DNA from: Chamaecyparis obtusa
Lineage: Eukaryota > Streptophyta > Pinopsida > Cupressales > Cupressaceae
Length of the DNA stretch: 64,000 bases
Direction: 5' to 3'
Assembly (NCBI GenBank): GCA_027943335.1
Contig: BSBK01004081.1
Span: forward strand, 310,001-374,000
The position numbers and the translations under genes are program-made. The notes under the pieces were generated by a model, which was given only the letters and a program-made list of their open reading frames with translations, was not told where the DNA came from and made no database searches. Below, piece by piece: positions 42,942 through 55,782 of this stretch. Within the stretch, counting starts at the first letter, position 1, and every line of letters begins with the position of its first letter.

Positions 42942-45059
42942 TGGTATCAGAGCAAGGTTAGGCTGCAAATGGAAAATCGAAGTCTAGTTGTCATCGTGGG
43001 AGTACATACAGAATATTCATTCTGGCCGCACAGGGCGAGAAACCAACTTTCCTTCCTGGTGATAACCCTTGTGACTGGGCTTATTTACGCTGGTAATCCA
43101 CGGGATTAATAGAATCGTGACTGGGTGTGAGTTCACGTCTACAGCAACAATTAGGAATAGCAAATGCAAGGTCCTCCTATACTAGTCAGCACTTGTGGGC
43201 GTCACCGTAGACTCAAAGGCCACTGGTATAGCATATGATAAGGGACTTCACGCAGGTCGAGCTCCCTAACTATCACTCATAGCAAAGCGTGAAGCATTGG
43301 AATTGGTTGCAGCACTTAACCACGACTCTGGTGTGTGTGATAGGTTACTCATTGTCTACATATCGATCCTCAGGAGAGCGCCAATGGGTAACATTTTCAT
43401 GGGATACACACAACGCACATGAATCACTGCAGATAGAGAGTAAAATGCAGGAGTGAAGAGACTATGGGGTGAAGTCGCTCTGGACCAAACACGTTTTCTG
43501 CAAGTATCCGTCTAGACTGTATCAAGTCTGCTTTCCAAGCAACGGAAGAATATTGATCAGAGATACTGAAATTATCAACGATTATCCTTTCCAACCATGT
43601 AATTCGATCTGTGCTGGGCTCCAAGGACTGCGATATGTATGTTGCGATCCAAAGGATACCACCTACACTTAGAGTATTCAATCAGATACTAAGAAAGCCA
43701 ATCCTTGCATGTCTGGATGATGGTGTCGTGGAAGACTGCGACAATTGATGTTGCTGATCTATGTGTCGCTTGATGAATGATCCCAAGTGGTCTATAACAA
43801 ATTTTGACACCCGATGTGCGCACAGTCTATGATATAGTGTATCTTTGTCAGCCTTGGATGGAATAGCCGTTCAATATAAATGTTAATTGCTGCAGTGGAT
43901 AATGATCTGGTAGCTTGATGGTTGTAATGCAATGGACCTTGTCTCTAATTCACAGACCTATTGCCGATTAAGATGTGTTTGAATTAATAATAATGCAGAC
44001 TTTAGTGTATGCATTTGATGTTACTTCCGTCTCTAAGCCGCAGACACATGGGCCGTGATAATATAGCCATCGCTCTGGTGCAATGCTAGAGATATAATAA
44101 TCACTATATTTGGATGAGCTGGAAATAAAGTTATTGATCAGAGCATTTGTTTCCTTCCAAACACAAAAGCGAGTTGACCGATAATGTTATCAAAGATATA
44201 GTAATTGCAGACTTCAGAGAGTATGCCAACAAAATAATCCAAATGGGACAGATTCAGATTCGGTCCTAGAGTCTGATCGCAGAAGAGAAAAGCATCATCA
44301 AAATGAGTTTTCTCTCATTGAGGTTCTGCCTTCTCAGGCACAAACTGGTTGCAAACACATAGATCTACAGCAGACACAACATCATTGATTGCAAGAAATA
44401 ATTGTATATATATATATATATACACAATTGGATGTCATTGGATATTTGCTCAAAAAATAATCAAATAAGTATTTTTATTATATCTTGAGAACTACCTTCA
44501 TTTACTTCTTGTAGTTAATCTCTTATTTGCATTTTTATACATAAGAGTTAATTGCCTTGATCTTTTCCGAGGATGCTCTTGCAGGAAGAGAAGTTTGATA
44601 TCAAATTCAGAGGGAGTCTGACACTTCAGAGATAATTAACCTTGGATGAGAAGGTCAAATGTTGATGTTCATACTCAAAGCTTCCGAGGGAGTCAATACA
44701 ACATCTAGAGGATCTGTCTTATTTGATTTCCAAAGATCTCGGTCATATTGATTCAGAGGGAGTAAACCATATTGAGATGGTTCCCCTAGGTCATGATATT
44801 CCTAGATAGATGGTTGGACATTCAAGAAAAGAGCTTAATGCAGACTAAAGAACAAAGACACAACTTGCTCGCAGAAGGTTGATATTAGATTCAGGAGGAG
44901 TATGATAGTTCATCTAAAACCAACCTTGGATGAGGAGTTGAGGAGGTTGTTACAAGACCTCGAAGGAAGCATCTCTTGTGTGCTGTTGAAATGCCTTTAT
45001 GCTAGCTCCTACATAACTTGGGGTTCACCTAGAGAGATGCAAACTATATAAGAGATATA

Positions 45060-45180
45060 GTGCATAAGTACATCCTATTCAAGGTACATTATAACTACAT
45101 AACATATGGTTGATATTCTCACCAAGTTTCTTACTAAAGGGAAGGTTGTGTACCTTTGAGATAAACTTGGTATGAAGTTG
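45060..45180 (+). pseudogene. C-terminal tail of copia RNase H
   Basis: Reads ADIL-like GDILTKFLTKGKVVYL, a stop, then DKLGMK: the end of a copia polyprotein with decayed ILTKPL motif. It corresponds to 19700-19847 and 25842-25965. In all three elements it is followed by a block with TGTGTGACT and GGTGACGA, then repeats or hairpins. Confidence 0.75.
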
Positions 45181-45459
45181 TAGATGAAAAGGAGTTTCAT
45201 TACCTGTGATCTATTATCTTGTATGTTATTGCATTCTTCTCTTTGAGAGAGAAGTCTAAAGTGAAAGCCCTTGTTTACACCCCTTTTAGGATGAACCATG
45301 ATGGATCCACCCTCTAAGATGTATCAAGGTGGATTTCATGTGTGTGACTCCTGGACTTATGGACCCTCCTGTGAACATTGTAGAAAGGTGACGACTTTTC
45401 GACAATGAACACTTGTATTTGTTTGATGTTGTAAGGTGACGACTTTGCAACATCTCCAT

Positions 45460-45985
45460 CATGATGGATATCATGTGACTTGATATCTGTAGACATGTCA
45501 TGATGGTTAGGATCTCTTAGACATCATGGTAGATATCATAAGGCTGATATCATTAAATAAACCATAGATGATTTAGAGATCTTCATGGTGGATATTATGT
45601 GACGTAATATCTGTAGACATGCCATGATCAGTCTATATGGTAAGTACTACTTATGTGATACTAGTGCACGTACCATACTAGATATTATGAGTACTTGGTG
45701 AATATCATGGACTTGATATTCAGGAGGCCAATACTCTTGATAATCACTTTGAGCAATTGCTGAATATCTTGTGAGTTGATATTCGGGGACCATTGCTCTG
45801 AGTAATTGGTGAGTATCATGGACTTGATACTCGGGGACCATTGCTCTTAATATCAGTAAAATGATATGAATATATAAAGTGATTATCTATACTCACATTG
45901 AGTACTTGGTGAATATCATGGACTTGATATTCAGGAGGCCAATACTCTGAGTAATCGGTAAGTATTATGGACTTAATACTTGAAG
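45460..45985 (+). repeat. Hairpin array with loop TGGACT
   Basis: Stems: GATATCA/TGATATC (45467-45487), GATATTA/TAATATC (45591-45611), GAATATCA/TGATATTC (45700-45721 and 45911-45932), GAGTATCA/TGATACTC (45811-45832), AAGTATTA/TAATACTT (45960-45981). The spacers (AGTACTTGGT, GAGGCCAATACTCT) match those of the array at 33015-33960. Confidence 0.85.
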
Positions 45986-46034
45986 ACCATTACTCACTAT
46001 ATTAGTAAAATGATATATATATATTATCTTGTGA

Positions 46035-46150
46035 TAAACAGATTATCCTCTTGAGATAAGAGGGAGTGTTAGTTATTGTAACAATTTTGTGTAGCTATGG
46101 TGAGGACCATAAGTGTTGACATTAGGTTATCCTCCCTAGCTAAGAGGGAG
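46035..46150 (+). promoter_or_regulatory. True polypurine tract plus upstream duplicate
   Basis: GATAAGAGGGAGTGTTAG (near 46053) precedes by about 90 bp the true junction CTAGCTAAGAGGGAG then TGTTGATG at 46151. The first looks like an older or competing 3' junction. Confidence 0.6.
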
Positions 46151-46296
46151 TGTTGATGTTTTATACCTTTAGTCGGATAAACACTATGAGTCAAGATATG
46201 TATGTATATATGTATATATTTAATATATATGAGATGTAGATATACTTAAATATATATATATATAATAAATATTATTATTATGTGAATATTAGAGAA

Positions 46297-46332
<36 letters not shown>

Positions 46333-46495
46333 GTCGTTATATTAATTAAACATAATAGTGAATAGACATGTCCCTTGAAGGGACATGTCCCTTCTTGGCT
46401 CATTCTCAATATAAATTAAAGAGATTGTTGCATTTGGAAAACACATACAATATAACATAGTGCTATTACATTTGCAGCGATCCTAAACCTTAACA
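46151..46495 (+). repeat. 3' LTR (345 bp)
   Basis: TGTTGATGTTTTATACC to AAACCTTAACA, followed by the TSD ATTTA. Confidence 0.92.
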
Positions 46496-46630
46496 ATTTA
46501 AAACCTTTTTCATGCATCATTTACTCAATTAACATCAAAGACACAATAATTGAGATAAATAGAAGCTACTTTGGACACATACACAAGTTTACATTGATCA
46601 CATAAGTATAAAAGCGAATTTCTAAAGGAA

Positions 46631-48770
46631 ATAAGTTAAACTAAAATTATATAGAAGGTATAGGTTATTTATTATCATCATGTGGAGTATTGTGTTCATG
46701 TTGCAGATTGTTGGTGGTGTCTCTCTTGAAGTATACTACGAGGTTGCTCCCTCAAAGTGGCATATTATTATAAAGTGTTTACAGCATATTTCATATTATA
46801 TTCTTCTACCATGCAAGTTATTTCATAACAAATTCGCTTAAATTTTTTGTTCTTAGTAGATCAAAGAGATCATTATGAATTTTTCGAATGATATCAAGTA
46901 TATAATTGCTCAAATGTCATCATCTTTTAACTTTGTCAAATGACTAGTTTAACAAACAATTTTTTTTTAAATCTTTCACAAACCTTTAAACTGTTCTTTT
47001 ATTGTTCTGGAGATGTCCAATTCTTTAAAAGGAAAGCATTTTATTTGTTGTGATGCTTTCAAATTTGATAGTGTTGTTTTAATACCTATTTCCAGGACTT
47101 TGTGATTACAGTCTATGATATGACACTAAATTCTTGGCAATTTTTTTAGTGAAATCCTACCTGCAACCTGCTTTATAGACAAATTGTTATGTTTTATACC
47201 TGCTACTTGCAAGACATTTTTACTACTCCATGTTGGTTGCCTTATTTGGAATCACCATTTCAAATTTCTAGAACTTGTTATTGCAATATGATCATAGAAG
47301 CCAAAAAAATTCATTAAAAACAATTAAAAAATGTTCATTTTTTACTTTATGGCTCAGCTGGCCGCGGCAGAGTCTTGGCCACAAGACTCGCCGAGTCAAG
47401 AGAGTCCACAGATTCTACGAGTCCTGGAAAGACTTTGCAGGACTCAGCCAAGTCAAAGTCCAGAGGCCAAAAAAATCTGGAGCCCTGACTCAGCTCGGGA
47501 CTCACAAAGTCCTGCCAAGACTCGCAAAGTTCTGTAACTGTGATTAGTATAGCATTATCAAGAAAAACAATTCTTCATCCTAGAGGAAAAATCAGTTGAC
47601 TTAGAGCCTAACTTAATTTTGTTAGATTGATATTGGTGCAAATCTACGAAACTAAGTTTTGTTGTTTACAAGCACATGTACCTGATTTTTACCAAGCCCC
47701 AATCTTGGTCTAGTCCAATTATGAGTATACCCCCATATATGTGTTCCAAAATGAATTTTAACCGGGATACACCCCAAATCCTCTAAACCATAGTTTTAAA
47801 ACATGTCTAATACACATGAGCAATTTTGGTAAACAATTTATTTGTGCCGAAACACGAAACTCATAAAAAACGTGTTTTGCTCAATCTGCAATGCAAGCTT
47901 GCCACAAATACTCAATGAGTTTGGAAAATGAACTTACAAGATTACAATTCAAAAATACAGTGTTTTCGGATTTTTTAAGCATATTTGCCCTTGCTAAATT
48001 CTCATAGAGCATTTGCAAGTTTGGTTAAATTATTTTGAACAAATTTCAAGACCAAATTTATGAGAAATTGAGATTCCAAGTCAGAATTGTTTTCTATTTT
48101 TGTCCTTTTTAGTGCATTGCAATAATGTTATTTCTTTCCACAATGTTAGTTTAAAATTTTTCTGTTTTGATAGAATGGATTTCTATTTTCTGAAATTTTG
48201 ATGCTAATTTAAATTTTTTTATAAATATAAACGCTGACATTTTTTCTTGATAGAGTTTAGCAGTTAAGGTATAAAAGATTGTTATTTTACTTAAATTATT
48301 TGATTTTGTTGCTATTCAATTACATTCAAAATGCATTTTATATTAATTTTATTTTATGCTGTGGCATTTTCAAGTACAAATCACAATTTTTAGTTTTAAA
48401 TATTTTCCTTTCTACTTAAACATGTTACATTTAAAAATATATATCTTATGAATGTCAAGTTAGCATATGGTGGCATCAGCAACAAGAAGAAGAAATTGAA
48501 CCACTATTGAAGTTCACAAGAGCATTGCTTTCAAATATTGTGTTGAATTATTGTCATTCATGTAAAAGGACAATTTAAAGGACATCATATTGCTGCCTAA
48601 GGAGGATCAATTCAGAAGTTTTAAGCACAATAGAATTAAATATAACTGGGAAATATTTATTGTTTTTAATGCCAGAAATTTATCCTCATTAAGACCAACC
48701 TAAACTGCCCTATATTGGCATCACTCCTCCCTTCTGTGGACCAACCTTGCACAAGGTGTCACTCCACATT
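46631..48770. other. AT-rich, no gene; one GACTC-rich cluster
   Basis: No coding region recognised over 2.1 kb. At 47370-47535 GACTC/GAGTC occurs about ten times within 165 bp in both orientations, like the inner arms of the foldback element at 42100-46630. It is possibly a second copy of that core. Otherwise only T-rich tracts. Confidence 0.5.
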
Positions 48771-51700
48771 TGGTGCAAGGGCAGCATGTTAGTCCACGTT
48801 AGCCCATTTTTGTAAATCAAGGTCTTTTGTTAAGTTTTTAGGGTGTTTGAGTCTTATATAGCCCTATAAGGTCATAATAGATCATTTAGAATGTAACTAG
48901 AGTCATTTGGCTTCAAAATTGCAAATATTGCAAAATCTTGAAAAAGTTGCTATAGTGAAAAGTTGTAAAAATGGAAAATGTGGAAGACCAACGGTCATGT
49001 GGTTCAAATGTTGGTTGGAGTTGGTTGTAACTGATGAAAAAAGATGTAAATGGCTTTAAAAAGACCTTGTATGGTTGAGCAAAAGGGGGTTTTGTGTTTT
49101 AAAGATGAAATGAATACAAAATAACACTGTTTTCCTGCAAATTCCATCATTTTTCACTGTTTCAGGCCATTGTACAGCCCTATACAGACAAGAGCCCACT
49201 TCTCATTGATTGTATGTGAAAGTACTTTGAATCTACTTTGTCGCAAACAAAGTTTCATAGGATTTGGTTTAGATTTGCTTGAGTTATTGAAGATTTTCTA
49301 AAAACTGCCTAGAAACCCTGATTTTGAGGGTTTGAAAGCAAGAAATGGGATTTGTGACTCATTCCACTAATGAAAATGTTTGTTGATTGATGTGATGGGG
49401 TCAATTAGAGAGTATTTCATGTAGATGAAGTTTGCAAGATCAGGGAGGCGGATTGTTAAAGTTTGAGTGATGCCCTAGTTGATTTCATTCAAGTTTCAAG
49501 CAAGGAATTCTGGCAAAGAATTGGAGTTGGATGAAACATCATTGGAAATTGTTGGAATACGGTTTGGAGGGGTTGTGCAGACCATATTAGACCTGGTCAA
49601 GCTGCTGGTGAAGTGAGTTGAGGCTTGGCAGTCATAGGACTAATAAAACCTATAGGTGGAATAGACCTAATAAGGTCCATAAGTGCAGATTACCAGTCAA
49701 ATTTAGGCCTTTGTGTTACAAACCATCCTACCCTAATTTTGATAATTATTGTATAAAGCCCAAATGGGTATCCAAAAGTACTCTTGAATCCTCTAGGTCT
49801 GTTCTACATCAAACATTATGCCCAAAAGAGTCAATCTTCTGTACTAATTAGGCCTAGGATCAGAATTACCAGTCAATTATTGACTGATTTGTTCCAAAGA
49901 ACCCCTATCATCATTTTAGATATGTTTTGTAACTCCCAAAAGCATATCCAAAACTGTATTTGTTTGGTGGAGATTTGGCCTATGTCAAGAGTTATGTCAG
50001 ATTTTGTGTCACGAGCCATAATCAATGTATGTACAAATATATTATTTTCTAATGTGTATGTATAATTGATACAAATGCCATCTTAAATAGGTTCCATCAA
50101 TATTAATCGATATACAATTAATATCATTGTTAGAAATAACGATATAATGTATTATTAAACTAATTAAATAAATCAATCAATAATCTATATGTATTAAAAT
50201 AATGATAATTATTTAATATAAAATTAATAATTAAATGTGTCTCTTATATTGGCTCCTATTAATATTAAGTATATTAATAAATGATTAGATTCCCTATATT
50301 AATTATTGATATAGTTTCCTAATTAATAAATAATTAATATTAAAGACTCCTACATTGTAAATAAGGGGAAAGTTACAATTTACAAATATCACTGGTGAAG
50401 AATTATAATTAATACTAATACCACCAATAGAGAATTTTATAATAATTAAATGCAAATTATTAATACTAATACTATAATCCAAACGACGTGACTGGTCATC
50501 TTTATATATATATTGAGTGGGAAAAGACACTATATCATGGGGGAAAAGAAAGAAATATTTTGGAAAGCTTGGCAGAAAATAATATAGGAGAAAATGAAGG
50601 AGAAAAGATAGGAGAAAATAAAGGAGGAAATGTGGGAGGAACTCAAGGGAGGAAAAAAGTATAAAAGGAAAGTAAGAAAATATTAAGACCTTACATTGGG
50701 ACCACCAAAGCAAAAGATAAAAATAAAGTACTATAAACTATTACTTGCAATATCAAACCAACATTAACAAAAGTAATAAACTTATTTTAGTCATTACGTA
50801 GGAACGAGGAGGTGTTAGGGAATAGAAAACAAACACAAAAAATAAAGGTATGTCCTCTTAGCAAGATGAAATATATGGGATTTAGTTCCATTTCATTTAT
50901 ATATTAAATTAAATATATGTCAAAGCTTTAGTTATTCTGAATTATATTTTAGTATTAAAAGAATTAAGAAATAGAAGAATTAATTAAGGAATATAATAAA
51001 TACTCTTCAAAAGGAAGAGAAGATGGAATAAGATTGCAACTATGGAAAGTATTTATGAATCAATGATAATAACAAAATATTATATTTACATTCTATCAAG
51101 ACAAAAGGTCTTTATATATTCTAATTTATTTAATAAATATAGGAATTATATCAATTATATTATACAAGATCTCTTTTACTATTTGGCTGAAGTAGACAAG
51201 GTTGTAATGTTACCAAGGAGGGGCTTCTCTAAATCCAAGCAATGGCTATCTGTCCCAAATAGGGTAGGGGTCAGCGTCCCAGAAGCCTTGAGGGCAAATC
51301 CTAAGATAGGATATTGGCTTGGACCTGTAAACTTTGAGGGAGCCCATTGTAGTTGGTCTCTAGGCACATTGGATAACATCTACTCTTTACTTCATGGAGT
51401 TAAAATAGTAATAAGGTTGGATATGAGTGTTAAAGATAACTAAATCTAATGAGATAAATGACTAATCCTATCATGGAAATTACAATCCAAACCCTAATTG
51501 AGAAATTTAGGATAAATTAAGAAAGCTCCCAACATGGGACATTACATTTTGTCATCTGATAGGGTACTAGGAATTAGGCGTGTTTGTGTGAATTGCCAAG
51601 TAAATTGTGTGACCAAAATTCTTAAGGGTTATTGTGGGTTTGTATATGCTATGTTTACCTGATCCAAGGTGTCTCCAATGTTGGTTAGAAGATTGGGAGG

Positions 51701-51869
51701 TATTGAACCATAATAGGTGCTTGTAGCCTAATGCGTGATTTGGTGTCTTAAAGCCTTGTAGCCATGTGAAGGTCATGACAAGAAGAAGATAGTTTAGTGC
51801 AAACGGGAATCAACCCATTGTTGTGAAATATGCCTCATTTATGTTGAGTTGAACCCCTATTGTGCATCA
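48771..51869 (+). repeat. First LTR of the composite, interrupted by a solo LTR
   Basis: TGGTGCAAGG to GTGCATCA. Without the insertion at 50007-51546 and one TSD copy it is 1554 bp. It contains GGCTTTAAAAAGACC near 49052, a decayed form of the promoter GGCTTTATAAAGACC at 57207. Confidence 0.85.
50007..51546 (-). mobile_element. Solo LTR, minus strand, TSD TTTTG
   Basis: Read on the minus strand it starts TGTAATGTCCCATG at 51546 and ends ATGGCTCGTGACA at 50007. The TSD TTTTG is perfect (50002-50006 and 51547-51551). It is the same family as 59338-60667, which ends with the same CATGGCTCGTGACA-type terminus. The short frames inside are not considered genes. Confidence 0.9.
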
Positions 51870-52126
51870 ATTGGTATCAGAGCTAGAAGACTTTGGGAGA
51901 GGAAGGTGTGTGTTTCTGTGTGTGTTGTCTTTTTTGCAAGTTGAAGAGAGAACTTGGATGCCAAGAGACTACGTGATGAAGAAGACATGAAACCTGGGTG
52001 GGGTATCACAAGGACAAGGAGAAGCAAGGTGAAAGAGACTTTCTTGAAGAAGGAGAAATGGATTTGTTGAGGAGATACTTGTAGAGTAAGGGTTCACCAA
52101 AGAAGAAACAAGAAAGGGAAAGAGAG

Positions 52127-52767
52127 ATGATGAGGGAAAAAGAAAAGGCACGGCAATTAGATATTGATCAAGGGATAAAAAAGTTGAGTCAGGCTAATGA
52201 GAAATTAAAGGAAATGCAAGAAAGAATGGAAGAAATAATGATGCAGCAATTCCTTGACAAAAGCCAACAACAAAGTTGGCACTTATCGGTCAAGAAGCAA
52301 ATCTCATGGCCTATCCAAAAGATTATTCAGAGGAGAAGACAAGTAGGAGCAGTAAGTCAGACATCACAGGACCTTTGTTAATAAAGGAAGATGATGAACA
52401 AAACAAGCAAGCCAAGGTGATGATGATAGAAGAAGAAGAGCACAAGGAAGATGTAGCAGTAGAACAAATTGAATGCAGCGCTAAAGTGCAGCAAGAAGAG
52501 ATTGATCAAATACTTTGGCAGGAGATGGCGGGTGGGAAAGAAGAGGAGTACGACTTTGTTTATGAAAGTCCTAAGCAATTAACTACTATGTTGGAAGAGT
52601 TGGACGATGTTGTTCACCAAAAGAGACCCTTAGAGGACAAGGTTGAAGTGTAGTGTATGGTGCAAGGAGACGAGGAGACCTCAAATTCTGAATATTTTAT
52701 TTCTAACTTTTCATTGGACTATGTATATAAAGGTTATAAAGAACAAGGAGAAGTGTATACAAAGTAT
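52127..52767 (+). pseudogene. Composite ORF, copy 1, first part
   Basis: A Glu/Lys-rich protein that starts with a probable coiled coil (KEKARQLDIDQ, NEKLKEMQERMEEIMMQQ). It continues after a frame change near 52350 with EDDEQNKQAKVMMIEEEEHKE, VQQEEIDQILWQEM and FVYESPKQLTTM to TAG at 52651. In the same frame it then resumes to the copia insertion at 52768 and continues at 56716-56925 (TYTQEMEFWNLEAEKM-like region, C-terminal KEDLNFLF). Copy 2 at 58598-60888 is closely related. It has no similarity to Gag, protease or other enzymes that I recognise. Its position after the primer site suggests a structural or accessory protein of a non-autonomous element. Confidence 0.6.
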
Positions 52768-53724
52768 TGTTAATATTTTTCAGATTTAGGGCAAGGAATA
52801 TACAAACTATAGAGATCTTTCAATTAAACTAAGCACAGGAAATAAAATAGCACAGAAGCAAATAAGATAATACCCGGAAATAACTTCTAATCTGCAACTT
52901 GAGGTACTCAAAGATAGCCCCTTCAAGTAGCCACCTAATACATTCTTCTCAAATATGCAATTGGATCTGATTGCTCCAAGTGAGTGAACTATATGCACTA
53001 TATGAGTAAGTAGATTTGCTGATCAAACCCTCGATATCATTGAACAAATATCGCAACCCTTGAGATCATTAATGCTGGTCCAAAGTCGCACTTTAAAGTC
53101 AGATGTATATCTGCACTTTATATATATATCCGCAACCCTCAAGGTTTTCCCTTCACAATTCGAATATCTCCCAACGCGTGATTATATGTCTGATATATTC
53201 GCAGACCATACACAGTAATATTTGCTCTATTATGGCTGATTAAGTCCGCTCATACAAGACACAAGACTTCGCTCTAGTTTAGAGGATGAATACAATCCTA
53301 AGATACTTGATAAATATCACTCTTGGATGCTCCAAAATGCTGATCCAATCACACTTTAATGGCAGCCTTAAATGTATGTTTCGAACTCCTAGAATGAAGA
53401 AGAAAATTGCAGACTTGAGATCCTTGAGGGAGAATCGCATGTTATGTTTTTGATGCCTTTCTCCTCAAGGATCGAATCATTATATATATGAGATTTTAGA
53501 GATAAACTCCACCACCTCAAGGTGGCCGACTTGGGCCCTCCCAAGTACAAATTAAATATAAAAGTATTTATGCAAATCGATCAAGCAATAAATAAAAAAT
53601 ATTACTTATATTTATTATTATTTATATCATTTTACAATAACAAATATATATATCCCATATATATTTATTATTATTATTAGTTCAAGATGGTTGATCTATT
53701 GTCGTAAAGGCCATAATATCAACA
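52768..53724 (-). repeat. 3' LTR (957 bp)
   Basis: On the minus strand TGTTGATATTATGG (53724) to ATATTAACA (52768), preceded by the polypurine tract CCGAGAGGGAG. Confidence 0.92.
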
Positions 53725-53959
53725 CTCCCTCTCGGACTTGAGGCAAAGATCAACTCATAGATCTTTCATCACAAAACATAACCAAAATGGATTTCTTATC
53801 CAATGATGTCATAGATCTCACATCTATGAAGGTAGGTCTCTATCTACCAGGTATGATGAGAACACATATGTTCTTCATCATTCCCCAACCATTCATCTCA
53901 TATCCATATGAGAATCATCTTTCTACGGTAACATCAAGTCATATGATACTTACCAACCA

Positions 53960-54210
53960 GATGTGGATTTCCTAGATCCATGAGTCTCCACAACTCTTGA
54001 GTTAGAATATCAAGTCCATGATATTCAAAGTAACATTGGGTCCATGATGTCCACCAACTACTTAGATGTGGATCCCTAATCCACGAGATATCAAGTCCAT
54101 GATATCATGAGCATTGGTCTAATGAATATCAAGTCCATGATATTCACCAAATGCTCAACAATGGATCCCTGATCCATGGGAAGAGTATCAAATCCATGAT
54201 ATTCTCTAAA
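53960..54210 (-). repeat. Hairpin array, loop TGGACT (minus strand)
   Basis: On the plus strand GAATATCA/TGATATTC stems with loop AGTCCA lie at 54005-54026 and 54124-54145, GATATC/GATATC at 54087-54106, and a GTGGATCCC..ATCCAC element near 54068. It is the same array type as at 33015-33960 and 45460-45985, here between gag and the 3' LTR. Confidence 0.8.
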
Positions 54211-54883
54211 TCTCCAATAAGAACAACTTAGCCATGAGCAAAAGTGTAATCAAATAATCGAATGAATCATATAAGCAAAATCTTATCTCATGAATCCACA
54301 TAAGCATAAGAATAACCGCAATTAAATCTTATCAACATAAGAATATCAAAAATTAAATCTTATCCTCATGAGAACATGAATCCATATATGCATAGCCAAT
54401 GTACATATCCAAATGTAGTTCTCTCATAGAACAAGTATAATTCAACCATGAATATAGGAAGCATGTTCACATATATGCAAAAGTAAACCAATGTAATGCA
54501 ACATGAGACATTACTCAATGTGAAGTATTGCTGCTAATATAATGTATACCAATGAGAAGTATGACCCATTCATACATTCAAATACAAAATATATGCCAAT
54601 ATGCAGCCAAAGTAAAGTAACATACATAAGGTAAGTTAATAATCCAAAATAGTTGTGTATGATGCCACTCATACACAAATCAAGTAATCCAATGTAAATG
54701 AATCCATGACAGAAATATGTCAATGCATATAACCAAAATAACGAAGGAGTTTATAACTTAAACAATTGGTACAAGTGAGCCCATCTATAAAGCTCCCTCT
54801 CAATATGCAAGATCCTTTCAAAATGCAAGGTGCTCAGATTCAGGTTCTTTCACCTCTACAATGGATGCTTGAAGGTTGTTCCT

Positions 54884-55660
54884 TCACGGACAATTTATGA
54901 CTATGTGACCAAACTTTTCACATTTATAGCACCGTGTTTTAGAGAAGTCCCTCTTGAAAGCTTTCTTTTTCTTAAGGTTCCTCCCTCTTCCTTCCTTGTC
55001 CTTTGAACTTCCTTCTGGTTCAATCCTTTTATCCTTTTCCTTTCCTTGGAAATCTCTCTTCTTTTTTAACTTGCCTTTCCCTTTCTTGAAGGTTTGAGAG
55101 TATAAGACTTGTATGTCTTCCTTGAATATTAATCCTCTAGATATCAGCCTCGACTCTTCTTGAAGACAGTCTGTTTTTAACCTGTCAAGTAAAGGTAATT
55201 CAGAACGGACACTAATTCTTTGAATGAATGCATCCCAGGCAAGTGGTAATCCATTTAGAGCTGTCACTGCAAGCTCTTTGTCATCATAGGTGAATCCAAT
55301 GGATGATAGCTGGTTTCTTAACTCCGTGATCCTCATGAAGTAGGATGTAATTGATTCTCCTTGACTCATCTTGATTTGAGAGAGATTGTTTTTAAGAGCT
55401 AGAACCCTATTAGTGTTGTTGATCTAAAACATTCCAGTTAATGAAGTGAACATTTCATGTGCAGTCTCCAAACTGGCAATTGTAGGCACAATGTGATCTT
55501 TAACACTATCAACAATAATTATCATTGCCTTATTGTTGTTTTTGTTCCATTCCTTCTTCTCATCCACACCCATATTAGCTTGAGGAGGACTTTCAATAAC
55601 TGAGGTAATTTCCAATTCCCTTAAAATGATCAAGATCCTCATTTTCCAAGATGTTTAATT
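54884..55660 (-). pseudogene. Copia Gag (UBN2-like) with zinc knuckle
   Basis: A near-complete copia Gag: the N-terminal part (IVDSVKDHIVPTIASLETAHEMFTSL) is followed by one in-frame TAG (near 55427), then NNTNRVLALKNNLSQIK, SYFMRITELRNQLSSIG, a Lys-rich basic stretch and the knuckle CYKCEKFGHIVINC (C-x2-C-x4-H-x4-C). It stops at TGA directly after the knuckle, where a full copia polyprotein would run on into protease. Gag forms the particle that packages the RNA. With a single stop codon it is little decayed, consistent with a young element. It is the only recognisable gag in the copia derivatives of this window. Confidence 0.92.
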
Positions 55661-55782
55661 AATGTCTCCTTCAAGCCTATCTTCGGGTCTAATCCCGGTT
55701 GACGATAACTTAGTTTGAAAGAGTTAATTTGAATTCCTAGATCTGAAAATTGATCGTTTTCTCTACCTAGGCTTTGATACCA

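Larger units (their letters stand above)
42596..46495 (+). mobile_element. Non-autonomous copia-type element, TSD ATTTA
   Basis: LTRs 42596-42941 (346 bp) and 46151-46495 (345 bp) are flanked by perfect TSDs ATTTA (42591-42595 and 46496-46500). Primer site TGGTATCAGAGC is at 42942-42953 and polypurine tract AAGAGGGAG before 46151. The interior has a copia RNase H tail (45060-45180) and hairpins with loop TGGACT (45460-45985). The rest is unrecognised and non-coding. The LTRs differ mainly in (AT)n length, so the insertion is fairly recent. Confidence 0.93.
42100..46630. mobile_element. Foldback (inverted-repeat) element split by a copia insertion
   Basis: With 42596-46495 removed, the left arm (about 42100-42360) is the inverse of the right arm (about 42475-42595 plus 46496-46630). 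Outer parts share ACTTATGTGATC, TAGCTTCTATTT and ATGCATGAAA-type blocks in opposite orientation. Inner parts share a GAGTC-rich block, e.g. GCCGAGTC on the left and GACTCGGACTCGCC on the right. The central spacer is ~115 bp. Outer ends and TSD are not defined. Probably a non-autonomous DNA transposon. Confidence 0.6.

Noticed and set aside
43424..43681. Captured gene fragment in the 42596-46495 element
   Set aside because: Frames on both strands (85 and 67 residues) were inspected; neither shows a motif I can name, so no gene is claimed.
47275..47547. Frames across the GACTC-rich cluster
   Set aside because: Both are short and driven by the repeated GACTC/GAGTC words.
50303..50713. 136-residue minus-strand frame as a gene
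   Set aside because: Low-complexity Phe/Leu/Ser composition from the opposite strand of purine-rich sequence inside a solo LTR.
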